Shown here: piece after piece, positions 6,101-11,500 of the stretch
Position numbering within the stretch: the first letter of the stretch is position 1
How the letters are laid out: each line of letters starts with the position of its first letter
From: CAYRVX01 sp964642165
Lineage (GTDB): Bacteria; Planctomycetota; Phycisphaerae; SM23-33
NCBI GenBank assembly: GCA_964642165.1
Contig: CAZXOC010000171.1
Coordinates: 1 to 15,920 of the forward strand
Reading direction: 5' to 3'
Length of the DNA stretch: 15,920 nucleotides
Notes under the pieces: model-generated
The model's input: only the letters and a program-made list of their open reading frames with translations
What the model was told of the DNA's origin: nothing
Databases searched by the model: none
Translations under genes and position numbers: made by a program

Positions 6101-8337
6101 TCGAGTTCGTCCTGCCCGCGATGACGCTCGCCCCGGGCGAGTACGTCGTCGTCACGCGGGACCTGGCGGAGTTCCGCGACCGGTACGGCACGGAGATCCC
6201 CGCCGTCGGCAGCTACGACCCGATGGGGCTGAGCAACGGCGGCGAGGACCTCGTCCTCCAGATGCCCGCGCCCTACGAGGCCGCCATCCTCCGCTTCGCG
6301 TACGACGACGACTGGTATCCCTCGACCGACGGCGACGGGCCGTCCCTGGTCCTTCGCGACCCGCTTCGCCCGCGCCGGACCTGGGACGACGGCGACGCGT
6401 GGCGCGCCAGCAGCATCGAGGGCGGCTCGCCGGGCGCGATTGACCCGGCGGCCGAACTGCCCATCGGGGCCATCGTCGTCAACGAGGTCCTGGCCCACTC
6501 CGACGGCGGCGTCGAGGACTGGATCGAGCTGCACAACACGACCGGCGACGACATCGACATCAGCGGCTGGTTCCTCAGCGACGACCCGACCGACATCGAG
6601 AAGTTCGTCGTCCCCGGCGACCCGGGCAATGCCTTCGGCCCGGGCAACACGGTCCTGCCGACCGGCGGGTTCGTCGCCTTCAGCGAGCTGGAGAACTTCG
6701 GGCGGGGCGTGGACCCGGTGCACGGCTTCGCCCTGAGCGAGCACGGCGACGAGGTGATCCTGGCCGCCTGCGACATCGACGGCCAGTTGGGCATCTACCG
6801 GGACTACGCCGCGTTCGGCGCCAGCGGCAACAGCGTGACGGTCGGGCGGTATACGACCAGCGCCGACAAAGTGGACTTCGTGGCGCTGGCCGAGCCGACG
6901 TACGCCGAGGCGAACGCCGACCCGCGGATCGGGCCGATCGTCATCGACCAGCTCATGTACCACCCCCCCGAGGGCGACGACGAGTACGTCCTGCTGCACA
7001 ACATCACGGATCAGCCCGTGCCGCTGTTCGATCAGGCCCACCCCGACAACACCTGGCAGCTCGCCGACGGCATCGTCTACACGTTCCCCGAGGGCGTCTG
7101 GATGGAGCCGGACGGCTACCTCCTGGTCACCCAGGTCGAGCCGGCGGCCTACCGGGCGAGGCACGCCGTGCAGGAGGGCGTGGAGGTCTACGGCCCGTAC
7201 GCCCCCGAGGCCCTCAGCGACGGGGGCGAGCGGGTCACGCTGCTGCGCCCGGGCGCCCCGGAGACACTGCCCGTCCCGTTCGTCCCGTACCTGGCGACGG
7301 AGTCGGTGCAGTACAACGACCGGCTGCCCTGGCCGGAGGCGCCCGACGGGAGCGGAGCGGCGCTGGCCAGGCTCTCCGGCGGCCCGTACGCCAACGACCC
7401 CGCCAGTTGGGCCGCGCTGCCCGCGCCGGCTACCCAGGGCTGGAGCATCGACACCGGCGGCGACGTCCGCCAGCCGGAACTGACCTTCCACTTCTCCCAG
7501 GACGTCCTGCTGGACGAGGCGAACGCCGAGGTGCTCGACGCCGAGGGCGAGCCGGTGCCCGTCCCCATGGTTGTCTTCGGCAGCGGGACCGGCACGGTGG
7601 GGGCCACCCTCTACGCCCCCCTGCCCTACGGCGGGCCCTACACCTTCCGCTTCGGCGGCGCGGGCGTTTCGGACGTCGCCGGGCGCGTGCCGCAGGGCTG
7701 GAGCAACGACGTCACCTTCGTCGCCGCCATCCCGGGCGACGCGGACCTGGACAGCCAGGTCGGCGCGACCGACTACATGCGGCTGAAGCGGCACTACGCC
7801 CAAACCGGCGTGGGGTGGACCGCCGGCGACTTCGACGGCACCGCCGTCGTCGATCGCCAGGACTTCCTCACGTTGAGGTCGTCCTTCGGCAGCGTGTTCG
7901 AGGCGCCGCTGGACGGCGGCGCGGCGGCCGCGTCGAGCGAGACGCCCACGGACGCGCAAGCGGCCCCGGCCGACGCCCCGGCGCCGCAGGCCGAGCCGAC
8001 CGACGCCCCCGCGCCGCAGGCCGAGCCGGCCGAGCCGACCGACGTGCTCCTGGCTGCGGCGGCTGCCCTGTCCGGCGGCGCGCCGGCCGCCCCGGAACCG
8101 GCAGGCGACGCGCCGCAGAACGCGGCGCCGATCGCCCCCGAGCCAGCCGAGACGGCCGCGCCCGGGCCGCTTCCGCTCCAGCCGCTCGGCTCGGCGGGAC
8201 CCATCGACACCTTGGGGCTGCCTTCGGCCGAAATCGAGACCCGACCCGCCGAGAACGCCTCCACGCCGACGCCCCTGGAGGGAAGCCTCACCGACGTGTT
8301 GGCCACAACCAGGCTGGTGCCGCTCTGGCCAGGCTGA
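1..8337 (+). CDS. Giant multidomain extracellular protein, LTD/beta-helix/dockerin type (5' end missing)
   Basis: The frame is open from the first base to a TGA at 8335-8337, giving 2778 codons; the true start lies left of the window and the ATG at 46 is internal to a repeat. By window codon the order is: repeat-module end 1-40, complete module 50-276, jelly-roll-like domain 281-460, Ig-like domain about 521-616, beta-helix 625-1020, beta-helix 1028-1410, small Ig-like domain 1416-1496, lamin-tail domains 1501-1644 and 1653-1787, second jelly-roll-like domain 1797-1976, lamin-tail domains 1995-2149, 2156-2308 and 2311-2476, SbsA-like Ig 2492-2577, dockerin-like 2579-2630, Ala/Pro-rich tail 2638-2778. 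No catalytic domain is visible in this part. The same jelly-roll, beta-helix and LTD set commonly accompanies CotH kinase domains in planctomycete proteins, so a CotH domain may lie upstream (inference). Role is probably surface adhesion, matrix or glycan binding. No sortase or PEP-CTERM signal is seen at the C-terminus. Confidence 0.95.
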   Translation, partial: EFSVIASQYTGPTPGVGDGMAGNESPTKAYGLTGIRLEEVSDTPPPPPPEGFVAFNDYIRGPNTHANATTYDDFDDTTDATSGSLRDIETGEDVGVVLTVSETGIHHAGSQAYPAPGTDAYAIFNGYVDFGQPSNGADDSLEVSVGDHYTYTFSNLDTTPNVTYSFHGSAIRGNSSYADRWTLVTLQGATAARPDHSDGDGIVFISDTEVALWTGVNSTGSQGFVVGWTDIDPGTDGIFSVVSTQYTGAIPTSVHASGQAGGSKGYGLSGVRLEEVRPSGPQSWLRREGNTDGNTAGDFARSGADSKGAQNVRMTVPFGTQLPTLQGVGFHDNQPAFGSAIRTDVAEAMKDANASIWTRIELDAPQLLGYDSLTLRIKYDDGFVAYLNGQEIARRNADNAPAWNTAASDEHDNALAVQFEEIDVTEFLDELVVGRNVLAIWGQNVSAGDADLLLQAELRASRGSPDEGLGLRPGINEVLVQAWDGLYGMGNELESEAVDIWYDAGATHVYPQQGATGGEMPAQDLSVNLVTRDSYLPGVPVLVRVEVLDAGEVYRDLWDATATLTVDNPAVNLDVGQITMFNGLGSALVTFTGAGGFDLTATVNGLSDSDDLADLTGAAVLDVSGTLSDPSDTTTWSGIIHVTGDVLVPDGHVLTVEPGTLVLLDGVASGSDGTDLDVAGGGEIQSLGTEDSPVTFTAYSAAEAWGEIHHNGADPSLYRYTNFTRGGNSPGGGHTGAGPVLRPIGSTITFEHSNMTDNAGKVMQSGSGSDLTFRSCHLARSVMGPEIDNTALLFEDSWITENNGANDNDGIYIHSQSSGQNCILRGGVIADTDDDGLDTLGATVLMEDYILRDIYDKGASVFGGEVTFDHVISVDNGIGISAKDGSHAVVHIDQSTIANNTWGIQAENKGGGMDNGLVEYFVTNSIVYGNTPYAVHSHYDLAPIHFDNCIVGQTWGENFNYRGSPGLVVETTGETWPGTGNQNADPQFVDPAAGDWHVGGNSPAIQAGSAGQDIGYYPHGDPYVPPEGSLTEDTTWGPEDGQFRITGKLTVPRGITLTILPGTTVLLDTDAELVVEDTGRLVAEGTADAPIRFTHTPGSGTWEGIRFVDSMQGSVIRHAVLEYGQSTNGMIGLTNSELLLEDSRLGHSERRRIATRDSSLIVRNCVFEDIWEAVPVPTPDNVCEHVWGRGIAPGGVFLIEGNVFGTTPGHNDAIDFDGPFRPDPVAQIRDNLFLGGGDDALDLETDAHVEGNVFLHYAKDQYNSAAGESNVISAGSGHHFVVVRNVFHDCDHVILVKEDSTLTFAGNTVSACRKAAIYFDLPGHTAGPGDGATVENSIFADTPTAFDKAGSDAALTVNHSLVNEGDLLLGTGNLTGDARFVDPQSDWRLDNGSPAAAAGAFGLDMGAYVPAGAGIAGDVFAETYVTDATFDVGGNAAEAYRWRLNGGGWSAEQAPGTPIVLTGLDAGEQLVEVISRDSTGAWQTEAQAGSFAWTVDPGLSRVLISEFLAVNRAAHELELTYPDVIELYNDSPVEVNLLGWSITDDPGDPTAFVFRTDTIIPAEGYLLLYADDPNVPLSGIHLGFAISGHGEGIYLYDAPAGGEEVGELVDSIEFGAQIADLSMARVGLDRHWSLAQPTLGGANVAQPTGNPKGAIINEWFTNGDVVLIEDFVELYNPDALPVDVHGLYATDNPANQKTKSRFGPYNFIPAEGCQAWEADSQDQNGHLDFRLNATMEILGLFDADGRQMDRIYYTPQTEDVSQGRTPDGSDHVEFFSLPTPGVGNVTSGSSSATTEDLVAESDGKNALVPTGDIGTSWRSDLDLDVSGWHFWDGDPYGVGFDYGDGGYRDDFGLDLVDEMDPRTVNRHSCYIRMPFTFTGDKADITHLSLNIRYDDGFVAFLNGTEIDRDNFAGDPQWDSYANAGHSDGEAQNLTSFDVTNYTHLLQPGENLLAIHGMNAEGTSTSDFLISAELVATIETQEPNPFTNLLAVHNDLRISELMYNPAGSDDVEFIELHNTGSRELDVTGVRFSDGIEFVLPAMTLAPGEYVVVTRDLAEFRDRYGTEIPAVGSYDPMGLSNGGEDLVLQMPAPYEAAILRFAYDDDWYPSTDGDGPSLVLRDPLRPRRTWDDGDAWRASSIEGGSPGAIDPAAELPIGAIVVNEVLAHSDGGVEDWIELHNTTGDDIDISGWFLSDDPTDIEKFVVPGDPGNAFGPGNTVLPTGGFVAFSELENFGRGVDPVHGFALSEHGDEVILAACDIDGQLGIYRDYAAFGASGNSVTVGRYTTSADKVDFVALAEPTYAEANADPRIGPIVIDQLMYHPPEGDDEYVLLHNITDQPVPLFDQAHPDNTWQLADGIVYTFPEGVWMEPDGYLLVTQVEPAAYRARHAVQEGVEVYGPYAPEALSDGGERVTLLRPGAPETLPVPFVPYLATESVQYNDRLPWPEAPDGSGAALARLSGGPYANDPASWAALPAPATQGWSIDTGGDVRQPELTFHFSQDVLLDEANAEVLDAEGEPVPVPMVVFGSGTGTVGATLYAPLPYGGPYTFRFGGAGVSDVAGRVPQGWSNDVTFVAAIPGDADLDSQVGATDYMRLKRHYAQTGVGWTAGDFDGTAVVDRQDFLTLRSSFGSVFEAPLDGGAAAASSETPTDAQAAPADAPAPQAEPTDAPAPQAEPAEPTDVLLAAAAALSGGAPAAPEPAGDAPQNAAPIAPEPAETAAPGPLPLQPLGSAGPIDTLGLPSAEIETRPAENASTPTPLEGSLTDVLATTRLVPLWPG
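148..828 (+). repeat. Complete copy of the ~227-residue beta-rich repeat module
   Basis: The module opens with EGFVAFNDYI and ends with GLSGVRLEEV. Internal landmarks are GTDAYAIFNGYVDF, a Tyr/Thr-rich strand (HYTYTFSNLD), an RGNSSYADRWTLVTL segment, and an aromatic strand pair around ALWTG and FVVGWTDI. The pattern of short beta strands without Cys suggests a jelly-roll or other beta-sandwich carbohydrate-binding-like fold. I recall similar segments in planctomycete surface proteins but cannot give a family name. Function is unknown; ligand binding or spacing is likely. Confidence 0.75.
841..1380 (+). other. Jelly-roll-like domain, copy 1 (YDDGFVAYLNG type), uninterrupted
   Basis: This ~180-residue domain carries a central YDDGFVAYLNG motif (1135-1167). 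It is preceded by a DV..AM..ANAS..TRIEL strand and followed by a IDVTEF....GRNVLAIWGQN strand and a closing LLLQAEL strand. The layout matches a galactose-binding-like jelly roll, common beside LTD and CotH domains in planctomycete proteins (recalled, not searched). It resembles the copy at 5389-5928 and the outer nested domain of the second gene, and serves as the uninterrupted comparison for the latter. Confidence 0.7.
1561..1848 (+). other. Ig-like spacer domain
   Basis: This segment follows a linker containing GINEVLVQAWDG and DIWYDAG. It has alternating hydrophobic strands: VLVRVEVLD, ATATLTVDN, and a closing GSALVTFTG then FDLTATVNG. The closing strands are typical of bacterial Ig-like domains, and the domain sits directly before the first beta-helix. 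The assignment rests on strand pattern only. Confidence 0.55.
1873..3060 (+). other. Right-handed parallel beta-helix domain 1
   Basis: The domain starts with a capping segment (TTTWSGIIHVTGDVLVPDG, then LTVEPGTLVLLDG) and continues with many short repeats of ~20-25 residues ending in N/D-rich turns, such as ITFEHSNMTDN, LTFRSCHL, LLFEDSWITENN, VTFDHVISVDN and VHIDQSTIANN. This rhythm is diagnostic of pectate-lyase-like beta-helices. It ends with a closing motif GTGN..AD.QFVDP...DW.....SPAI.AG..G.DIGYY. No lyase active-site set can be assigned, so binding or a structural role is as likely as catalysis. Confidence 0.82.
3082..4230 (+). other. Right-handed parallel beta-helix domain 2
   Basis: The start repeats the capping pattern of domain 1 (DTTWG, then ITGKLTVPRGITLTILPGTT). 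Coils follow, including LIVRNCVFEDI, FLIEGNVFGTT, AQIRDNLFLGG, AHVEGNVFLHY, FVVVRNVFHDC and LTFAGNTVSAC. The closing motif is GTGN..GD.RFVDP..DWRLD..SPA..AG..GLDMGAYVP. A GGGDDALDLET turn sits in the middle. Segments of this kind are a familiar companion of CotH/LTD proteins in planctomycetes (recalled). Cap similarity suggests the two helices arose by duplication and then diverged strongly. Confidence 0.82.
4246..4488 (+). other. Small Ig-like domain before the first lamin-tail domain
   Basis: This is about 80 residues with YRWRLNGGGWS, PIVLTGLDAGEQLVEVISRDS and AWQTEA, closing with FAWTVD. The pattern matches a short bacterial Ig-like or Y_Y_Y-type domain that reports a displayed residue set and a Gly-rich hairpin. 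It links beta-helix 2 to the first LTD. Role is structural spacing (inference). Confidence 0.6.
4501..5361 (+). other. Two lamin-tail domains (LTD1 4501-4932, LTD2 4957-5361)
   Basis: LTD1 opens with VLISEFLAVN, then DVIELYNDSPVEVNLLGWSITDD and IIPAEGYLLLYAD. LTD2 opens with AIINEWFTN, then DFVELYNPDALPVDVHGLYATDN and FIPAEG. These are the standard LTD landmarks: an I.E entry strand, the (I/V)EL(H/Y)N strand, a G(W/L)...D turn, and a P..G(Y/C) strand. LTDs are Ig-like folds used by bacterial secreted proteins, presumably for binding or anchoring. LTD2 is more divergent, with QAWEA where the usual VVF-like strand is expected. Confidence 0.88.
5389..5928 (+). other. Jelly-roll-like domain, copy 2 (YDDGFVAFLNG type)
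   Basis: An N-terminal strand region (ALVPTGDIGTSWRS, GVGFDYGDGG) is followed by DEMDPRTVNRHSCYIRMPF, the YDDGFVAFLNG motif at 5677-5709, the NLLAIHGMN strand, and a closing FLISAEL. It has the same order of landmarks as the copy at 841-1380 and the outer nested domain at 8998-10020. It separates LTD2 from the LTD triplet. Confidence 0.72.
5983..7428 (+). other. Triplet of lamin-tail domains (LTD3 5983-6447, LTD4 6466-6924, LTD5 6931-7428)
   Basis: LTD3 has LRISELMYNPAG, EFIELHNTGS, MTLAPGEYVVV, LSNGGEDL and a YDDDWYPSTDGDGPSL close. LTD4 has IVVNEVLAHS, DWIELHNTTG, ISGWFLSDD, FALSEHGDEV and FGASGNSVTVG. LTD5 has IVIDQLMYHPP, YVLLHNITDQ, YTFPEGVWMEPDGYLLV and LSDGGERVTL. These three match the three LTDs at 12073-13965 of the next gene in order and subtype. 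LTD5 is uninterrupted, whereas its counterpart contains an insertion. Confidence 0.9.
7474..7731 (+). other. SbsA-like Ig domain
   Basis: The segment runs ELTFHFSQDV, EVLDAEGEPVPVP, GATLYAPLPYGGPYTFRFGG, then VSDVAGRVPQGWSNDVTFVA. The F(S/N)..(V/D) first strand, the P.G.Y.F strand and the (D)..G........V.F close are the usual layout of SbsA-type bacterial Ig domains. It links the LTDs to the dockerin-like module. Confidence 0.6.
7735..7890 (+). other. Dockerin type I-like calcium-loop pair
   Basis: Two EF-hand-like loops lie about 25 residues apart. The first is GDADLDSQVGATDYMRLK and the second GDFDGTAVVDRQDFLTL. Both show the D.D.(D/G)..V...D pattern with hydrophobic helix residues after it, ending in a SSFG motif common in planctomycete dockerin-like modules. 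Cellulosomal dockerins bind cohesin; no cohesin is visible in this window. In planctomycete proteins these modules are widespread and their partner is unknown. Unlike most dockerins, this one is followed by about 148 more residues. Confidence 0.85.
7912..8334 (+). other. Ala/Pro-rich low-complexity C-terminal tail
   Basis: About 140 residues are dominated by Ala, Pro, Glu and Gly, including two adjacent DAPAPQAEP blocks, with no Cys. The last residues (LVPLWPG) contain no transmembrane stretch with a basic end and no LPXTG or PEP-CTERM motif. The tail may be a flexible wall-spanning or glycosylated linker, or may carry an unrecognised sorting signal. Confidence 0.75.
7969..8028 (+). repeat. 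30-base tandem repeat, two copies (xDAPAPQAEP)
   Basis: The two units, 7969-7998 and 7999-8028, differ at only a few bases and encode ADAPAPQAEP and TDAPAPQAEP. A partial PAEPT echo follows. This is an in-frame expansion within the Pro/Ala tail and probably varies in length between strains (inference). Confidence 0.85.
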
Positions 8338-8338
8338 G

Positions 8339-8374
8339 GGCCGGTCTCACAGCCCGCCGCGTGACCCGCCGGCC
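8339..8374 (+). terminator. GC-rich hairpin just after the first gene, possible terminator
   Basis: GGCCGG (8339-8344) can pair with CCGGCC (8369-8374), and an inner TCAC/GTGA pair (8347-8350 with 8361-8364) extends it. It starts 2 bases after the stop codon. There is no T-run after the 3' arm, so it is not a classical intrinsic terminator; an attenuating or mRNA-stabilising role is equally possible. Confidence 0.3.
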
Positions 8375-8403
8375 TTGGCGAACCGGGCGGGATGTCGTAT
8401 AAG
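8375..8403 (+). promoter_or_regulatory. Candidate sigma70-type promoter of the second gene
   Basis: TTGGCG (8375-8380) is separated by exactly 17 bases from TATAAG (8398-8403). These match 4 of 6 and 5 of 6 consensus positions, in a GC-rich region where a TATAAG box stands out. Transcription would begin near 8410, giving a leader of about 100 bases before the ATG at 8509. It suggests the second gene is transcribed separately from the first. No operator or riboswitch-like fold was recognised. Confidence 0.45.
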
Positions 8404-8497
8404 TGTATGCGCTGCGGTCGGATAGGATGGCGCAGCCGTGCGCCCCGAGGGCGGGTTCTTGCTCTGCGCCGACCGGCCGGTGGAAGCGCCCCGCCAC

Positions 8498-8502
8498 AGG
8501 AG
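8498..8502 (+). promoter_or_regulatory. Ribosome binding site that decides the start at 8509
   Basis: AGGAG lies 6 bases before the ATG at 8509 (spacer TTGTTT). Neither the next in-frame ATG at 8515 nor the upstream in-frame ATGs at 8392 and 8407 has such a well-placed Shine-Dalgarno sequence. Confidence 0.75.
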
Positions 8503-8508
8503 TTGTTT

Positions 8509-8592
8509 ATGGGCATGTCGCCGCGAGTCTCCCAGCCCCCTTGCCCGGCCTGTCTCGAAGCGCTGGAGCCTCGCCTGCTGCTGTCGGCCGAC
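8509..8592 (+). other. LEPR-XLL N-terminal export-associated segment
   Basis: The first 28 residues contain LEALEPRLLLSAD after a short Ser/Pro/Cys stretch with a CPAC pair. LEPR-XLL is a named N-terminal signature of very large planctomycete proteins and is thought to act in their sorting or export; the mechanism is unknown. The first LTD starts immediately after it, with no spacer. Confidence 0.85.
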
Positions 8593-11500
8593 CTGCTGAT
8601 CACCGAGTTCATGGCCGACAACGAGAACGGGATCCAGGACTACTGGGGACACGAGAGGGACTGGATCGAGATCCACAACCCCACCGCCGAGGACGTGGAC
8701 CTCGCCGGGTGGAAGCTCCGGGACACCGGCAACGAGTGGACCTTCCCCAGCGCGACCCTGAAGGCGGGTCACTACCTGCTCGTGTTCGCATCGGACGAGG
8801 ACACGGTCGCGCCGAACGGCGAGCTGCACGCGAACTTCCGGCTGAAGGGGGACGGCGAGTACCTCGGCCTGCTGGACCCCGCCGGCGGCGTCGTGCACGA
8901 GTACGCGCCCCAGTACCCTCCCCAGGACGAGGACATGTCCTACGGCGTGCAGTACCAGCAGCACGGCATGGCGACCTTCGTCGACCAGGGCTACGGGGCG
9001 AGATACGTCGTCCCGCGGGACGGCGGGGCGGGCCTGTCGTGGATCGAGAGCTCCTTCACGGCGACGGGCTGGTCCACCGGACTGACGGGACTGGGCTTCG
9101 GCGTCGGCGGGCCCGGCGAGAGCGTCACGCTGGTCGACAGCGGGTCGCGCTGGCGCTACCTGGACAACGGCAGCAACCAGGGCACGGCCTGGCGCCAGCG
9201 CACGTTCAGCGACACGTCCTGGGCGGCCGGCGACGCCCAGCTCGGCTACGGCGACGGCGACGAGGCCACGACCGTCGGCTTCGGCGGCGACCTCGACCAC
9301 AAGTACATCACCACCTACTTCCGTCACCACTTCCGCCTGGAGGACGCCTGGCGGTACTCGAGCCTGACGCTCCGGCTGCTTCGCGACGACGGGGCGGTGG
9401 TCTACCTCAACGGCCAGGAACTCCGCCGCAGCAACATGCCGTCCGGGTCGATCGGCTACACGACCGAGGCCCTGGAGGGCGTCGGCGGGGGCGAGGAGTA
9501 CCGGTGGTTCGAGTACATCGAGGACCTGGCCGCCCGGCCCGGGCTGCTGGTCGAGGGCGACAACGTCCTGGCCGTCGAGGTCCACCAGATCCACGACCAC
9601 AGCACGGACATCAGCTTCGACCTGGAGCTGATCGCCGAGACGACCGCGTCGGAGCTGCTCGGAACGAACGTCGAGGCCCAGATGCGGAACGTCAACGCCT
9701 CCTGCTACCTGCGAATGCCGTTCCTCGTCGCCGAGCCGAGCGAGTACACGAAGCTGACGCTCCAGATGGCCTACGAGGACGGGTACGTGGCGTACCTCAA
9801 CGGCGAGCTGGTGGCGCAGCCCAACGCCCCGTCCGCGCCGCAGTGGAACTCGTCGGCACTGGCCGACCGCCCCGTCGAGGAGGCCCTGCACTTCGAGACC
9901 GTGGACCTCAGCGACCGCCTCGAGCTGCTCGTCTCCGGGCAGAACATCCTGGCGATCCACGCCCTCAACGACAGCGCAGCGGACGGGAGCTTCCTGATCG
10001 CCCCGAGGCTGACGGCCTCGGCCGCCACGACCATCGACGAGTACTACTTCCCGGACCCCACGCCGGGCGACCCGAACGTCACCGGCGTGCTGGGCGTGGT
10101 CGGCGACACCCACTTCAGCGTGCATCGCGGCCTCTTCACCGAGCCGTTCACGCTCGAGATCACCACCGACACCCCGGGGGCCCAGATCCGCTACACCACG
10201 AAGGGCGAGGAGCCGACGGCGACCACCGGCCTGGTCTACAACGCCCAGACCGGCATCTACATTGACGAGACCACCACGCTCCGCGCGGCGGCGTACAGGA
10301 CCGGATGGGTCGCCACCAACGTCGACACGCAGACGTACCTGTTCCTCGACGACGTGATCCGCCAGTCCCCCAACGGCGAGCGCCCCGGGGCGGACTGGCC
10401 GAACCCCGGCACGGTCAACAGCCAGCTCATCAGCTACGGCATGGACCCGGACATCGTCAACAGCTCGACCTACGGGGCCACCCTCAAGGACGACCTGATG
10501 GCGATCCCCAGCATCTCGCTGGTGACCGACCTGGACAACCTCTTCCACCCCACCACGGGCATCTTCGTCAACGCCGGCCGGGACGGCCGGGCCTGGGAGC
10601 GCCCGGCGTCCGCCGAGCTCATCTACCCGCCCGACGCCGCGGGGGCGGGCTTCCCCGACGGCGCCGACGAGGGCTTCCAGATCGACGCCGGGCTGCGCAT
10701 CCGCGGCGGCTACAGCCGAAGCGGGAACAACCCCAAGCACGCCTTCCGCCTGTTCTTCCGGGAGGAGTACGGCGACACGAAGCTCCGCTACCCGCTGTTC
10801 GGCGAGGAGGGCACCGACGAGTTCGACTGCGTGGACCTCCGGACCTCGCAGAACTACTCGTGGGCCTTCGGCGGGCCCAACAACAACACCATGGTCCGGG
10901 AGGTCTCCTCCCGCGACATCCAGGGCGACACCGGCTCGGCCTACACGCGCAGCCGCTACTACCACCTGTACATCAACGGCCAGTACTGGGGGATCTACCA
11001 GACACAGGAGCGCTCCGAAGCCGCCTACGCGGCCTCCTACTTCGGCAGCGACAAGGAGGACTTCGACGTCATCCACCAGAGCGACAGCCGGCGGATCTTC
11101 GCCACGGACGGCAACACGGACGCCTACTACCGGCTGCGCCAGATCGCCCTGAGCGGTTTCGCCAGCAGCGCCAACTACTACCGCGCCCAGGGACTCAACA
11201 CCGACGGGACGCGCAACAGGGCCTACGAGGTGCTGCTGGACGCCGACAACCTGATCGACTACATGATCGACACGTTCTACGTGGCGGACAACGACGGCCC
11301 GGGCTCGCACTTCACCCGCCCCAGCCCGAACAACTACTGGGCCATGTACAACCGCCAGAACCCTCACGGGTTCCAGTTCTTCGCCCACGACATGGAGCAC
11401 TCCTACGGGCTGGGGACCAGCCGCGGCGGGACCTACGACATCAACAACCTGGTCACGCCGCTGCTCACCTCCACCAGCGGCAGCCTGGCGTACTTCAACG

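Noticed and set aside
8300..8337. PEP-CTERM, LPXTG or transmembrane sorting signal at the end of the first protein
   Set aside because: The final residues lack a hydrophobic segment with a basic end and lack any LPXTG-type motif.
8403..10265. A 620-codon plus-strand open frame overlapping the start of the second gene
   Set aside because: It starts inside the predicted promoter, has no Shine-Dalgarno sequence, and translates to Arg/Pro-rich sequence, whereas the 8509 frame carries LEPR-XLL and LTD motifs.
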